Positions 17,008-25,743 of a stretch of DNA of 25,743 nucleotides are shown piece by piece. This stretch comes from Sarcodiotheca gaudichaudii (Eukaryota; Rhodophyta; Florideophyceae; Gigartinales; Solieriaceae): positions 1 to 25,743 of the forward strand of contig JAUKVZ010000021.1 of assembly GCA_032355985.1 (NCBI GenBank), written 5' to 3'. The notes beneath the pieces are model-generated. The model was not told where the DNA came from and made no database searches. It worked only from the letters and a program-made list of their open reading frames with translations. A program made the position numbers and the translations under genes. The number at the start of each line of letters is the position of its first letter. The stretch's first letter is position 1.

Positions 17008-19011
17008 ATGTATTTACTCATTTTGATATTGCCCCTAACAGGTTCTTTAATTTCGGGATTCGGAGGACGTTGATTAGGTTGTCACGGATCTAGTATTGTT
17101 TCGACTGTGTGCGTTTCGATATCCGCTACTCTATCTTTAATGGCTTTTTATGAAATTGGTTTGTCTGATACAATTTGTCATGTATCTTTAGGTTCCTGAA
17201 TTGATTCAGGAATTTTAAATATAACGTGAGGCTTCTTATTTGATAGTGTTACGGTCACAATGTTAATTGTTGTGACTTTAATTTCATCTTTGGTACATAT
17301 TTACTCAATAAGGTACATGGAAACTGATCCACACCTTCCCCGTTTTATGGCTTACTTAGAAATTTTTACATTTTTTATGTTAGTCCTTGTGACAGCTGAT
17401 AATGTAGCACAAATGTTTGTGGGATGAGAAGGAGTTGGATTAGCTTCTTATCTCCTTATTAATTTTTGGTATACACGTCTAGCAGCAAATCAATCCGCTA
17501 TAAAGGCCCTAATTGTGAATAGGTTGGGCGATTTCGGACTAATATTGGGAATACTTACAATCACTCTAATTTTTGGCTCAGTTGATTACTCCGTAATTTT
17601 TTCTACTGTACCTTTATTTGAGTTTCACTCACTAATTTTTTTGGGAATGGAAATTAATGGGTTAAGTTTGGTTGGTTTCTTCTTGTTAGTAGGTGCAGTT
17701 GGTAAGTCAGCTCAGTTGGGCCTACATACATGATTACCAGATGCTATGGAGGGTCCAACTCCTGTGTCTGCATTAATTCACGCTGCAACGATGGTTACCG
17801 CCGGTGTCTTTCTTATTATCCGATTTTCTCCACTTATAGAGTTCTCACCACTGATACTTTTCGCACTAGTAATTTTTGGATCACTCACAGCATTTTTTGC
17901 TGCAGTAACAGGATCTTTTCAAAACGACTTAAAAAAAGTTATCGCCTACTCGACTTGCAGTCAATTAGGATATATGGTTTTTTCTTGTGGAATGTCTTGT
18001 TACAATGTCAGTTTGTTTCACCTAACAAACCATGCCTTTTTTAAAGCTTTACTTTTCTTGAGCGCTGGTTCAATAATACATTCCATATCTAACGAGCAAG
18101 ATATGCGACGCATGGGTTCGCTGCGAAATATTTTACCTTTAACTTATTCTTTGATCTTGATAGGTTCTTTTGCATTAATCGGATTTCCATTCTTGGCTGG
18201 TTTCTATTCTAAGGATTTAGTTTTAGAGATAACTCAAATTCTATACCGTTCAAACTTAAATTTCACTTATGTAGCGTTTGCTTGTTGATTAGGAAATTTG
18301 TCTGTGTTGTTTACTTCCTTCTATTCCTTTCGCTTAATTTATTTAACTTTCATAAACAATACAAATTTGACTAGAATAAGTTTCAAAAATGTCCATGAAT
18401 CTTCAATTTTTATGAGCTTTCCTCTAATCATTTTAAGTTCTGGCAGCATTTTTATTGGTTATGTCCTCAACGATTTATTTGTTGGAGTTGGATCAGATTT
18501 TTGAGGCTCATCGATTTTCATTTTACCTAATCACTCCTATTTGGTGGAAGCAGAATGGCTACCGACGTGTACTAAATGATTACCATTTGGTTTCAGTGCA
18601 TTAGGATTGACGTTATCAACAATAATAAATTTTTCAAACATCGGCTTGTTTTTTCGCAGTATCCCCAACACCACGTCATTCTTTTCCTTTTTGGCAAGTA
18701 AAAAATGATATTGAGATGTCCTATATAATAGAATTCTTATATTTCCAACATTAAAATTCGGTTATATTATATCCTTCAAACTAATTGACAAAGGATTTAT
18801 CGAGTTAGCAGGTCCATACGGCTTTTCAAAACTTGTATCTGTATGATCCAAATTTTTTTCAGACCTACAAACTGGCCAATTAAATCATTATATTTTTTAT
18901 ATGATTCTGGGTTTATGCTTTTTTCTGTGAAATTTAACTCTTAATTCAGTCCTAATAAATTTCTACTTCCATATCTCCTCAATTTTTTTTATTCTTCTTT
19001 TTTACATATAA
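17008..19011 (+). CDS. nad5: NADH dehydrogenase subunit 5
   Basis: Largest membrane-arm antiporter-like subunit of complex I. It is 667 aa from ATG 17008 ([20 protein letters not shown]), a normal length for the family. Signatures: SWIDSG near residue 68, [60 protein letters not shown] with [19 protein letters not shown] directly after, [11 protein letters not shown] and [20 protein letters not shown]. The C-terminal extension with the long lateral helix follows. Trp is mostly UGA, so standard code breaks it into several pieces. It ends TAA at 19009-19011, 11 nt before trnI. Confidence 0.97.
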
Positions 19012-19022
19012 ATAACGTTTTT

Positions 19023-19548
19023 GAGTCTATAGCTTAAAGGTTAGAGCATACGCGTGTGACATGTTAATAATTCAAGCATTGAAATGTTTGTTTTTGATAT
19101 AAAATTAATTTTCGCTATAAGTGAAATTCTTATTGTTCTCGAAGATTTAGAACACCAATATAATTTATAGCGTGAGCTAAAGCTAAATTGTATAACAAAT
19201 TTACGAGTACATACAGGAACTTACTGAAAACATCATCACTCTAACAACAAAAATAAAACGAGATCAAAAAGCGTGTATTTGATTCAAATCTGTTTATTAT
19301 TTGGTGTAAAGTAAGACTCTACGAATTTTAGAAATAGAAAATTGAAACATGTAAATTAAGTCAGGAAGTAGTTCAAGCAAATGTTTTTTCGTAACAAAAA
19401 AAATAAGCCAACAATTACTCGGAAAGTTTCCCGAAATTAAGCTGTATGATAAGAAATTATCACGTACAGTTTGAAGCAAAGATGCGATAACAGCATCGAT
19501 TGCAACTTGATAAGCGTAATGTTGATTGTTCGAATCAATCTAGACTCA
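19023..19548 (+). tRNA. trnI(gau): tRNA-Ile(GAU), interrupted by a group II intron
   Basis: Exon 1 (19023-19053) gives the acceptor GAGTCTA, D arm and anticodon-stem 5' strand TACGC. Exon 2 (19507-19548) gives loop TTGATAA (GAU), stem GCGTA, T arm GATTG-TTCGAAT-CAATC, acceptor TAGACTC and discriminator A. Spliced length is 73 nt. The intron interrupts the gene exactly between the anticodon stem and loop (31/32). Placement between nad5 and nad4 with an intron matches what is known for florideophyte trnI. Confidence 0.92.
19054..19506 (+). other. ORF-less group II intron in trnI
   Basis: 453 nt, beginning GTGTGAC and ending AAC, as group II introns do. Domain V is a canonical 34-nt hairpin at 19439-19472: AGC triad, TGTA/TACA, TGATAA/TTATCA, GAAA tetraloop and a CG bulge. 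Domain VI follows at about 19476-19503 (GCAA/TTGC and GATGC/GCATC stems) with an unpaired A eight nt from the 3' splice site, the expected branch point. GCGTGT at 19271-19276 can pair with exon ATACGC (19048-19053) as EBS1-IBS1. No maturase frame fits, so splicing must rely on imported factors. Confidence 0.92.
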
Positions 19549-19574
19549 CAGCAAAATTTATTTCCCAATCGTAA

Positions 19575-21050
19575 ATGAATACAGAACCCTTTAACCCACT
19601 TTTAGTAACCTCCATAATTCCTCTAGGTGGAATTGTGTTTCTTTCCGCAGTACCTGCATCTTGAGAACTATCATGCCGCTATTCTGGTTTATGAACTTCC
19701 TGTTTGACATTTATATCATCTCTATTTTTATGAATTCAATTCGATTCATCATCTTCCTTCTTTCAATTCTCGGAAACATTTGCTTGATTCCCTCTTTTCA
19801 ATTTTTATTATGTAACTGGAATTGATGGAATATCTTTGTTTTTCATATTACTAACAACTTTCCTCACAATTATCTGCATTCTAATAAGTTGAACTTCAAT
19901 CCAAGTAAATTTAAAAGATTATTTATTGTGCTTCCTAGTCCTAGAATTCCTTTTGATTCAAGTCTTTTCGGTTCTGGACCTACTCCTATTCTACATCTAC
20001 TTTGAAAGTGTTTTAATTCCTATGTTTTTAATTGTAGGAATTTGAGGCTCCCGACAGCGAAAAATACGTGCGGCGTATCAATTTTTTCTATATACTCTGA
20101 TTGGCTCTTTATTTATGCTGCTAGGAATACTAATAATTTATTTCCAAACAGGTACTACCGATATACAAATTTTATGACATTCAAGATTTTCAGAAACTAA
20201 ACAACTACTTCTATGAATTGCTTTCTTTGCTAGCTTCGCGGTAAAAATACCTATGATACCATTTCATATTTGGCTTCCTGAAGCTCACGCAGAAGCGCCC
20301 ACGGGTGGTTCTGTAATTCTGGCAGGAATACTTTTGAAAATGGGGGGATACGGATTCATTCGATTCTCATTACCTATGTTTCCTGTAGCTTCTCTGTATT
20401 TTGCTCCCTTTATCTTTACACTAAGCATAGTCGCAGTGTTGTATGCCTCTTTGACTACCCTACGTCAAGTAGATTTAAAAAAAATTATTGCCTACTCCTC
20501 TGTATCTCATATGGGATTTGTTACAACGGGTATCTTCTCACTAAACATTCAAGGATTAGAAGGTAGTATTTTGCTCATGTTAAGCCATGGTTTAGTCTCA
20601 AGTGCTTTGTTTTTATGTGTTGGAGTTCTATACGATCGTTATAAAACCCGATTGATCAAATATTACAGTGGCATGACACAAGCGATGCCTGTTTTTGGAG
20701 CATTTTTATTCTTCTTTTCTTTTGCAAATATGGGTTTCCCTGGAACCAGTAGTTTTATTGGAGAAATACTAGTTTTATTGGGTTCATTCCGAACAAATAC
20801 CATTTTGACTTTCTTTGTCGCGCTAGGAACGGTATCTGGAGCTGCGTATTCGATTTGGTTTTTTAATCGAGTAAGCTTCGGCCCACTAAAACTCCAATAT
20901 TTTTCTTCTTTCCAAGATATCTCTCGACGAGAGTTCTGGATCTTGACTCCTTTTGTCATTTTAATTTTGTGAATAGGTCTTTATCCAAATTTACTTCTCA
21001 ATGAAATTCATTTTTCAGCTATAAATTTGTTGGAACTTATTTATCATTAA
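19575..21050 (+). CDS. nad4: NADH dehydrogenase subunit 4
   Basis: Antiporter-like membrane subunit of complex I. It is 491 aa from ATG 19575 (MNTEPFNPLLVTSIIPLGGI), 26 nt after trnI. Conserved stretches: FYYVTGIDGISLFFILLTTF, LVLEFLLIQVFSVLDLLLFY with the key Glu, YIYFESVLIPMFLIVGIWGS, KIPMIPFHIWLPEAHAEAPT, AYSSVSHMGFV and LSHGLVSSALFLCVGVLYDR. UGA encodes Trp repeatedly, including the one at 20970. TAA at 21048-21050; sdhD starts 17 nt later. Confidence 0.97.
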
Positions 21051-21067
21051 AAAACTAAAAAACTTTT

Positions 21068-21307
21068 ATGCCCAAATTTAAGTGATTGATTTTACGTATA
21101 CCTACTCTGTTCTTTGCTCTAGGTCTCATCTTCGATTTTGAAATAATTGGAATAGTTATAACTTTTGTGCTCCTGCACGTCAACTTAGGTTTGAGACAGA
21201 TAATTTACGATTATGTACACGTAAAAAAAATTAAAATTTTTTATGGGACTTCACTTCAAATTCTGACTGTTGAAATGTCGCGTCACCTTCTGGAGTTCTT
21301 AATCTAA
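21068..21307 (+). CDS. sdhD: succinate dehydrogenase membrane anchor subunit D
   Basis: Second membrane anchor of complex II. It is 79 aa from ATG 21068 ([20 protein letters not shown]). The diagnostic region [17 protein letters not shown] lies at about residues 35-51: H37 is the expected heme b ligand and D48-Y49 the quinone-site pair. It has fewer clear helices than bacterial SdhD, which is usual for the short organellar form and the reason the gene is often missed. One UGA (Trp6) lies near the start. It sits between nad4 and nad2, far from sdhB/sdhC but transcribed in the same direction. Confidence 0.88.
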
Positions 21308-21321
21308 TTAGTACAAAATCT

Positions 21322-22815
21322 ATGCCCAATTTTTTATATAATATTTATCCAATCATGGCCGAGATATTTATTGTCTTAAACGCTAATATTTTGCTCATTT
21401 ATGGTGTCTTGTTGGGTTCCTCCCTAAAATTCGGTCATCCTTTAGTATCGCAAAATTTAAATTGACTAACTTTTCAAATTTTAGCGCTTGCCCTATTGTT
21501 TCTTTACGGTCAAGAACATTTACATCTATTAAGTTGAAATAACCTTCTTATAACAGATTCCTTTGCGTATGGAGCAAAATTCATTGTTCTACTAATTTCT
21601 TTCAGTTGACTCCTAATGACATCTTCTTACCCGGTTCATGAAAAATTGAATTCTTTTGAGTATTGAATTCTCATTCTTTTGAGTATTGTGGCGATACTAT
21701 TAATCTTGCAATCATGTGATTTATTGATTATATACTTATCCATTGAATTCCAAAGCCTAATCTTTTACGTGCTAGCAAGTTTCAAAAGAACATCAGAATT
21801 CTCTACAGAATCCGGATTGAAATACTTTGTTTTGGGAGCATTCTCATCGGCCTTATTCTTATTCGGATGCTCCTTGATTTATGGATTGACAGGACTTACA
21901 AACTTAGCTGACTTATCTAAGTTTTTCACCGGCGTATTCTTGGACGAGGCTCAACCTTTCTATGGAATTTACGTTGGGTTGTTATTGATTATAGTATCAC
22001 TGTTGTTTAAACTTAGTTTAGCACCCTTCCACATGTGATCACCTGATGTGTATGAAGGAGCCCCAACTCCTATCACAGCATTTTTTTCCTTAATGCCAAA
22101 ACTAGGTATTGTTAGTTTACTTATACGCATATTAATTTTTAGCTTTCATGATTTTTTACCATTTTGAAGAAATATCATTTTAATAAGCGCAATTCTTTCC
22201 ATACTATTGGGAACATTAAGCGCGTTTTCCCAGACAAAATGAAAACGTTTTCTTGCTTATAGTTCCATTGTTCACGTTGGTTTCACCTTATTACCGTTGT
22301 TAGTTGGCAATCCTGAAAGCATTTCAAACACAATTTTCTATTTAATCGTTTACATGATAACTACCCTTGGTGTTTTTTCTTTCATACTGTCTCTACGATT
22401 TGTTCATTATCCAACTCATCACCAAACCCGATATTTACAAGATTTAACACTTTTATCGAAAGTGAATCCTGTTTTAGCTCTCTCCATGACAATTTTTTTA
22501 TTCTCAATGGCAGGAATACCTCCGCTTGCAGGCTTTTTTTCTAAGGTGTTTGCTTTGTTACCTGCATTATATATAAATGCCCTAGGTGTATCAATTTTTG
22601 TCATCTTAATTAGTTGCATTAGTTGTTTTTATTACATAAAATTAATTAAAAATATGTATTTTGATAATCCAAAAAAGTGAAGTGTAACTTATCCTATTGA
22701 TAAATTCAATTCCTTCACTATTGGACTTGCAACTTCGTTCTCTCTTCTCATTTTTTATGATATTGAATTCCTATCTATTATATCAAGGTTGATGTCTTTG
22801 TCGTTTTTAAATTAA
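21322..22815 (+). CDS. nad2: NADH dehydrogenase subunit 2
   Basis: Antiporter-like membrane subunit of complex I. It is 497 aa from ATG 21322, 14 nt after sdhD. An in-frame ATG at 21355 is a possible alternative start. Family signatures: [60 protein letters not shown] with [20 protein letters not shown] and [16 protein letters not shown]. Trp is read from UGA at many sites (for example 22036 and 22678), which splits it in the standard code. TAA at 22813-22815; nad1 begins 23 nt later. Confidence 0.96.
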
Positions 22816-22838
22816 AAAAGTAATTTACATTATTTGAC

Positions 22839-23819
22839 ATGTTTTTCATAAACTCAATCCTCAAATTCTTTTTAATAATAATCCCGCTTTTAATTGCAGT
22901 TGCTTATATGACGTTGGCAGAGCGTAAAGTTATGGCTGCTATGCAACGTCGCAAAGGACCAAACGTTGTAGGGATTTTTGGTTTGTTGCAACCTTTAGCT
23001 GATGGGCTAAAACTGTTTGTTAAAGAAACTATTTTACCATCAAGTGCTAATTTAATCATTTTCGTTTTAGCTCCGATTCTGACTTTTTTACTAGCCCTGA
23101 TCTCTTGATGTGTGATACCTTTTGGCGAAGGTATGGTGTACGCCGATATAAATATTGGCATTTTATATATACTAGCTGTATCTTCGCTAGGAGTATACGG
23201 AATCATAACATCCGGATGATCAAGTAATTCAAAATATGCGTTTCTCGGTGCGTTGCGCTCCGCCGCACAAATGGTATCTTATGAAGTTTCAATTGGCTTA
23301 ATTCTCATAAATATCATTGTTTGTACTGGCTCGTTAAATTTTACCGAAATTGTTTTATCCCAACAAAATATATGGTTTGCTCTTCCTTTATTCCCAATTC
23401 TACTTATGTTTTACATTTCCATCTTGGCTGAAACGAATAGAGCGCCTTTCGATTTGCCTGAGGCTGAGGCTGAATTGGTAGCTGGTTACAATGTTGAATA
23501 CTCCGCCATGGGATTTGCTCTTTTCTTTTTGGGAGAATACGCAAATATGATCTTGATGTGCAGCCTAACAACAATACTTTTCTTTGGAGGTTGATTGCCT
23601 GTTTTCAATATAACAATCCTTTATTGAATACCTTCTTCTGTTTGATTTGGACTCAAGACAACTGCTCTTCTTTTTGGATTTATTTGAGTACGCTCTTCCT
23701 TTCCAAGATACCGCTATGATCAACTAATGCGATTGGGATGAAAAATTCTTTTGCCTTTATCTTTAGGATGAGTCCTTTTAGTTTCGGGAATTTTAATTAG
23801 TTTCGATTGATTACCTTAG
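22839..23819 (+). CDS. nad1: NADH dehydrogenase subunit 1
   Basis: Membrane subunit of complex I at the quinone tunnel. It is 326 aa from ATG 22839. Conserved motifs: [96 protein letters not shown] and, near the end, [23 protein letters not shown] is Trp at 23106, 23217 and elsewhere. The stop TAG (23817-23819) is followed without a gap by the nad3 ATG. Confidence 0.97.
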
Positions 23820-24185
23820 ATGAGAATAATTTTTTCAGAATATTCAGCAATATTAATTTTTTTATTAGGATCAATATTCCTATCTTTTATAGTATTTTTC
23901 TTGTCCTATGTCTTTGCTTCACAAAAAGCAGACCAGGAAAAAATGAGTGCATACGAATGTGGATTTAATCCGTTCGACGACGCTAGAACAACTTTTGACA
24001 TCCGGTTTTACTTAGTGGCCATTCTTTTTTTAATTTTCGATTTGGAAATAAGCTTTTTATTTCCATGATCTCTATCTTTAGGTAAAATTTCATGGTTCGG
24101 CTTTTGAAGCATGATTGTCTTTTTAGTAATATTGACTATTGGTTTTACATATGAATGATGTAAAGGCGCTTTAGAGTGAGAATAA
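23820..24185 (+). CDS. nad3: NADH dehydrogenase subunit 3
   Basis: Small membrane subunit of complex I. It is 121 aa from ATG 23820, directly after nad1. Three helices; the conserved loop reads [20 protein letters not shown], including the Cys whose exposure reports the active/deactive switch in other eukaryotes, followed by [24 protein letters not shown] Trp follows FLFP and others are in the C-terminal part, which ends YEWCKGALEWE and TAA at 24183-24185. A 5S rRNA candidate begins about 10 nt downstream. Confidence 0.96.
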
Positions 24186-24195
24186 AATTCCGTAG

Positions 24196-24307
24196 GTTTT
24201 AACTAAAAGAGTAAAACTGATAATCGCCCGATCCCTTCTCGAACTCGAAAGCAGTTTTATCTCTACTAAATTTATTGTTAACAATGATAATCTTAGGCAG
24301 TTAAAAT
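24196..24307 (+). rRNA. rrn5: 5S ribosomal RNA candidate
   Basis: A 112-nt segment of the nad3-rps11 spacer folds as 5S rRNA. Helix I: TTTTAACT (24197-24204) with AGTTAAAA (24299-24306), extendable by a G-U. Helix II: AGAGTAAAACTG (24208-24219) with CAGTTTTATCTCT (24252-24264), leaving one bulged base as in bacterial 5S. Helix III CGA/TCG closes a 13-nt loop C TCCCTTCTCGAAC, close to bacterial CCCCAUGCCGAAC. Helix V CTAA (24266-24269)/TTAG (24293-24296) and helix IV ATTG/CAAT around loop TTAA complete the third arm with a loop E between. Size, arm order and loop C all fit. I recall early reports that red algal mtDNA lacks this gene. Confidence 0.85.
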
Positions 24308-24323
24308 AAATATTAACATATAT

Positions 24324-24683
24324 ATGGTAAAAACAGTTACGAAACTAATCGTTCTATCAATCTCGTTTACCTCTAATAACATTGTATTTACACTAACCCA
24401 GTTGAATGGTAATGTTATATTTTGAACATCTTCTGGAACAACAAGGGTCAAAGGTACAAAAAAGACTACATTAACTACATTAACTAATACAATTAAATCT
24501 CTAGTTGAGCACGTAAATGTTCGAGAATACGAATCGGTTTACATAAAAACCAAAGGATTTAATAAAAACAAAAAAAATATTTTAAAATATTTTAAAATAT
24601 TTTTCACAAAACCTTTTCTAATTTCTGAAGAAACTCGTTTCCCGCATAATGGATGTAGAATATCAAAAACAAGACGAATTTAA
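24324..24683 (+). CDS. rps11: ribosomal protein S11 (uS11m)
   Basis: Platform protein of the small subunit. It is 119 aa from ATG 24324. S11 features: GNVIFWTSSGTTRVKGTKKT at about residues 30-49 (family GNVI.WaSaGt.gfKGsKKsT), SVYIKTKGFNKNKKN, and the C-terminal EETRFPHNGCRISKTRRI (family D.TPiPHNGCRp.K.Rr). One UGA Trp lies in FWTSSG, which hides the gene from standard-code ORF finding. It carries two short AT-rich direct repeats (ACTACATTAA twice near 24464-24483 and TTTTAAAATA twice near 24580). TAA at 24681-24683 directly abuts trnM. Confidence 0.92.
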
Positions 24684-24758
24684 GACGGAATAGTTCAATT
24701 TGGTTAGAACATTGGAATCATAATCCAAAAGTTATGGGTTCAAATCCTGTTTCCGTTA
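24684..24758 (+). tRNA. trnM(cau): elongator-type tRNA-Met(CAU)
   Basis: Acceptor GACGGAA/TTCCGTT, D stem GTTC/GAAC (U11:A24, elongator type), anticodon stem TTGGA/TCCAA around loop ATCATAA (CAU), T arm ATGGG-TTCAAAT-CCTGT. A CAU tRNA could also be lysidine-modified tRNA-Ile; sequence alone does not settle it. It starts on the base after the rps11 stop. Confidence 0.88.
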
Positions 24759-24763
24759 ATCGC

Positions 24764-25105
<342 letters not shown>

Positions 25106-25121
25106 TAAATACACCATACAT

Positions 25122-25194
25122 TAGGGTATAACGAAAGGGTCATCGTGTTTGCCTTGGGCGCAAAAAACTGTAGGTTCGAATCCTACTACCCTAA
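25122..25194 (+). tRNA. trnP(ugg): tRNA-Pro(UGG)
   Basis: Acceptor TAGGGTA/TACCCTA, anticodon stem TTTGC/GCAAA around loop CTTGGGC (UGG), T arm GTAGG-TTCGAAT-CCTAC. Confidence 0.92.
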
Positions 25195-25217
25195 TAATAA
25201 CAATCAAACCAAATTCT

Positions 25218-25302
25218 GGATGAATGGCTGAGAGGTTTAAAGCAGTAATTTTGAAAATTACCATAAACAATTTTATCGTAGGTTCGAATCCTACTTTATC
25301 CA
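25218..25302 (+). tRNA. trnS(uga): tRNA-Ser(UGA)
   Basis: Class II tRNA: acceptor GGATGAA/TTTATCC, anticodon stem GTAAT/ATTAC around loop TTTGAAA (UGA), long variable arm, T arm GTAGG-TTCGAAT-CCTAC. Confidence 0.93.
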
Positions 25303-25309
25303 TAAAAAA

Positions 25310-25381
25310 GTCTAGATAGCTCAGTGGTAGAGCTTGAGATTGAAGATCTTAATGTCATGGGTTCGAATCCCATTCTGGACA
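25310..25381 (+). tRNA. trnF(gaa): tRNA-Phe(GAA)
   Basis: Acceptor GTCTAGA/TCTGGAC, D arm GCTC/GAGC, anticodon stem TGAGA/TCTTA around loop TTGAAGA (GAA), T arm ATGGG-TTCGAAT-CCCAT, discriminator A. A 47-nt AT-rich spacer follows before sdhC. Confidence 0.94.
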
Positions 25382-25428
25382 TTATTTTTTATTAATCTCG
25401 ATGTCTTTTTTATAAATTCCTAAATAAA

Positions 25429-25743
25429 ATGATTAAAAGAAACCCCGTATATAATCGCCCTGTGACCCCCCACCTTGTAGTTTATTCTCCGCAACTATCA
25501 TCTCTACTTTCTATATGACATAGAATTACAGGCTTTGTATTGATGTCACTTTTCGTTTCTACAATGTTATTTTTAAAAATATTTTCAAGCTGGACTTTTG
25601 CTTGTGGTATTTCAATATTTTTCTTCCATTCTCTTTTTTTATCGTGATTGAAAAAACTTTTGATTCTAACTACGTGTATTATGTTTGCTTACCATTCCAT
25701 GAACGGTTTTAGGCACATTTTGTGAGATTTAGAATTTTTCCTG
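25429..25743 (+). CDS. sdhC: succinate dehydrogenase cytochrome b560 subunit, 5' part (gene crosses the circle junction)
   Basis: Membrane anchor of respiratory complex II, which with SdhD binds heme b and ubiquinone in the inner membrane. Starts at ATG 25429 (MIKRNPVYNRPVTPHLVVYS). The family signature follows: RPVTPHL, then VYSPQLSSLLSIWHRITG at about residues 18-35, where the W is a UGA codon. Hydrophobic segments lie at about residues 36-50 and 56-73. The last 77 bases repeat the window start, and the gene continues at base 1 with stop at 174-176, giving 137 aa (414 nt over the junction). A 47-nt spacer separates it from trnF upstream, and it overlaps sdhB by 11 nt downstream. Confidence 0.93.
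25667..25743. repeat. terminal redundancy (right copy) of a circular map
   Basis: Exact copy of bases 1-77; see the left copy. It is the overlap left when a circular contig is written as a line. Confidence 0.95.

Noticed and set aside
19297-19479. 60-aa minus-strand frame inside the trnI intron (possible maturase remnant)
   Set aside because: It is antisense to the ribozyme, covers domain V and has no maturase-like motif.
25121-25303. 60-aa minus-strand frame
   Set aside because: Antisense to trnP and trnS(uga).

Overview
This window is a complete, circular-mapping mitochondrial genome of a red alga, most probably a florideophyte. The first 77 bases recur exactly at the end (1-77 = 25667-25743), so the window is one turn of a circle of about 25,666 bp cut open inside sdhC. 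Evidence for the assignment: UGA is read as Trp throughout and a tRNA-Trp with anticodon UCA is present; all three membrane/iron-sulfur succinate dehydrogenase genes (sdhB, sdhC, sdhD) are retained; atp4 (ymf39), tatC (ymf16), rpl16, rpl20, rps3, rps11 and rps12 are present; trnI carries a group II intron between nad5 and nad4; and the gene order is the one I recall for florideophyte mitochondria. The species cannot be named from sequence alone.

Layout. Plus strand, running through the cut: sdhC-sdhB, then trnG(gcc), nad6 and trnL(uag), with trnH on the minus strand between sdhB and trnG. A perfect 62-bp palindrome (1793-1854) then separates this unit from a long convergent minus-strand unit. 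In its transcription order (high to low coordinate) the minus unit is trnS(gcu), trnN, trnV, trnR(acg), trnK, tatC, rps12, trnE, trnfM, rpl20, rns, nad4L, rnl, rps3, rpl16, trnD, cox1, cox2, a small TatA-like ORF, cox3, atp4, trnG(ucc), trnQ, trnL(uaa), cob. At 14796-14807 the strand switches divergently with only 12 nt between trnS and trnA. The plus unit then holds trnA, an rpl5-like gene, trnY, trnR(ucu), trnW, atp6, atp8, nad5, trnI (intron), nad4, sdhD, nad2, nad1, nad3, a 5S rRNA candidate, rps11, trnM, trnC, atp9, trnP, trnS(uga), trnF, sdhC.

Function. The genes encode core parts of complex I (nad1-6, nad4L), II (sdhB-D), III (cob), IV (cox1-3) and V (atp4, 6, 8, 9), a Sec-independent translocase subunit (tatC), and the RNAs and several proteins of the mitoribosome. 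The genome is very compact: no intergenic stretch exceeds about 140 nt, several genes abut or overlap by 11-29 nt, and tRNAs punctuate the transcripts.

Three items go beyond a routine annotation of this kind of genome: a 112-nt sequence that folds like 5S rRNA between nad3 and rps11; a 40-codon ORF that exactly fills the cox2-cox3 spacer and looks like TatA, the partner of TatC; and a 179-aa ORF between trnA and trnY that resembles ribosomal protein L5. I found no CRISPR, insertion sequence or virus-like element. A tRNA-Thr and a third CAU tRNA (for Ile AUA codons) were not found.
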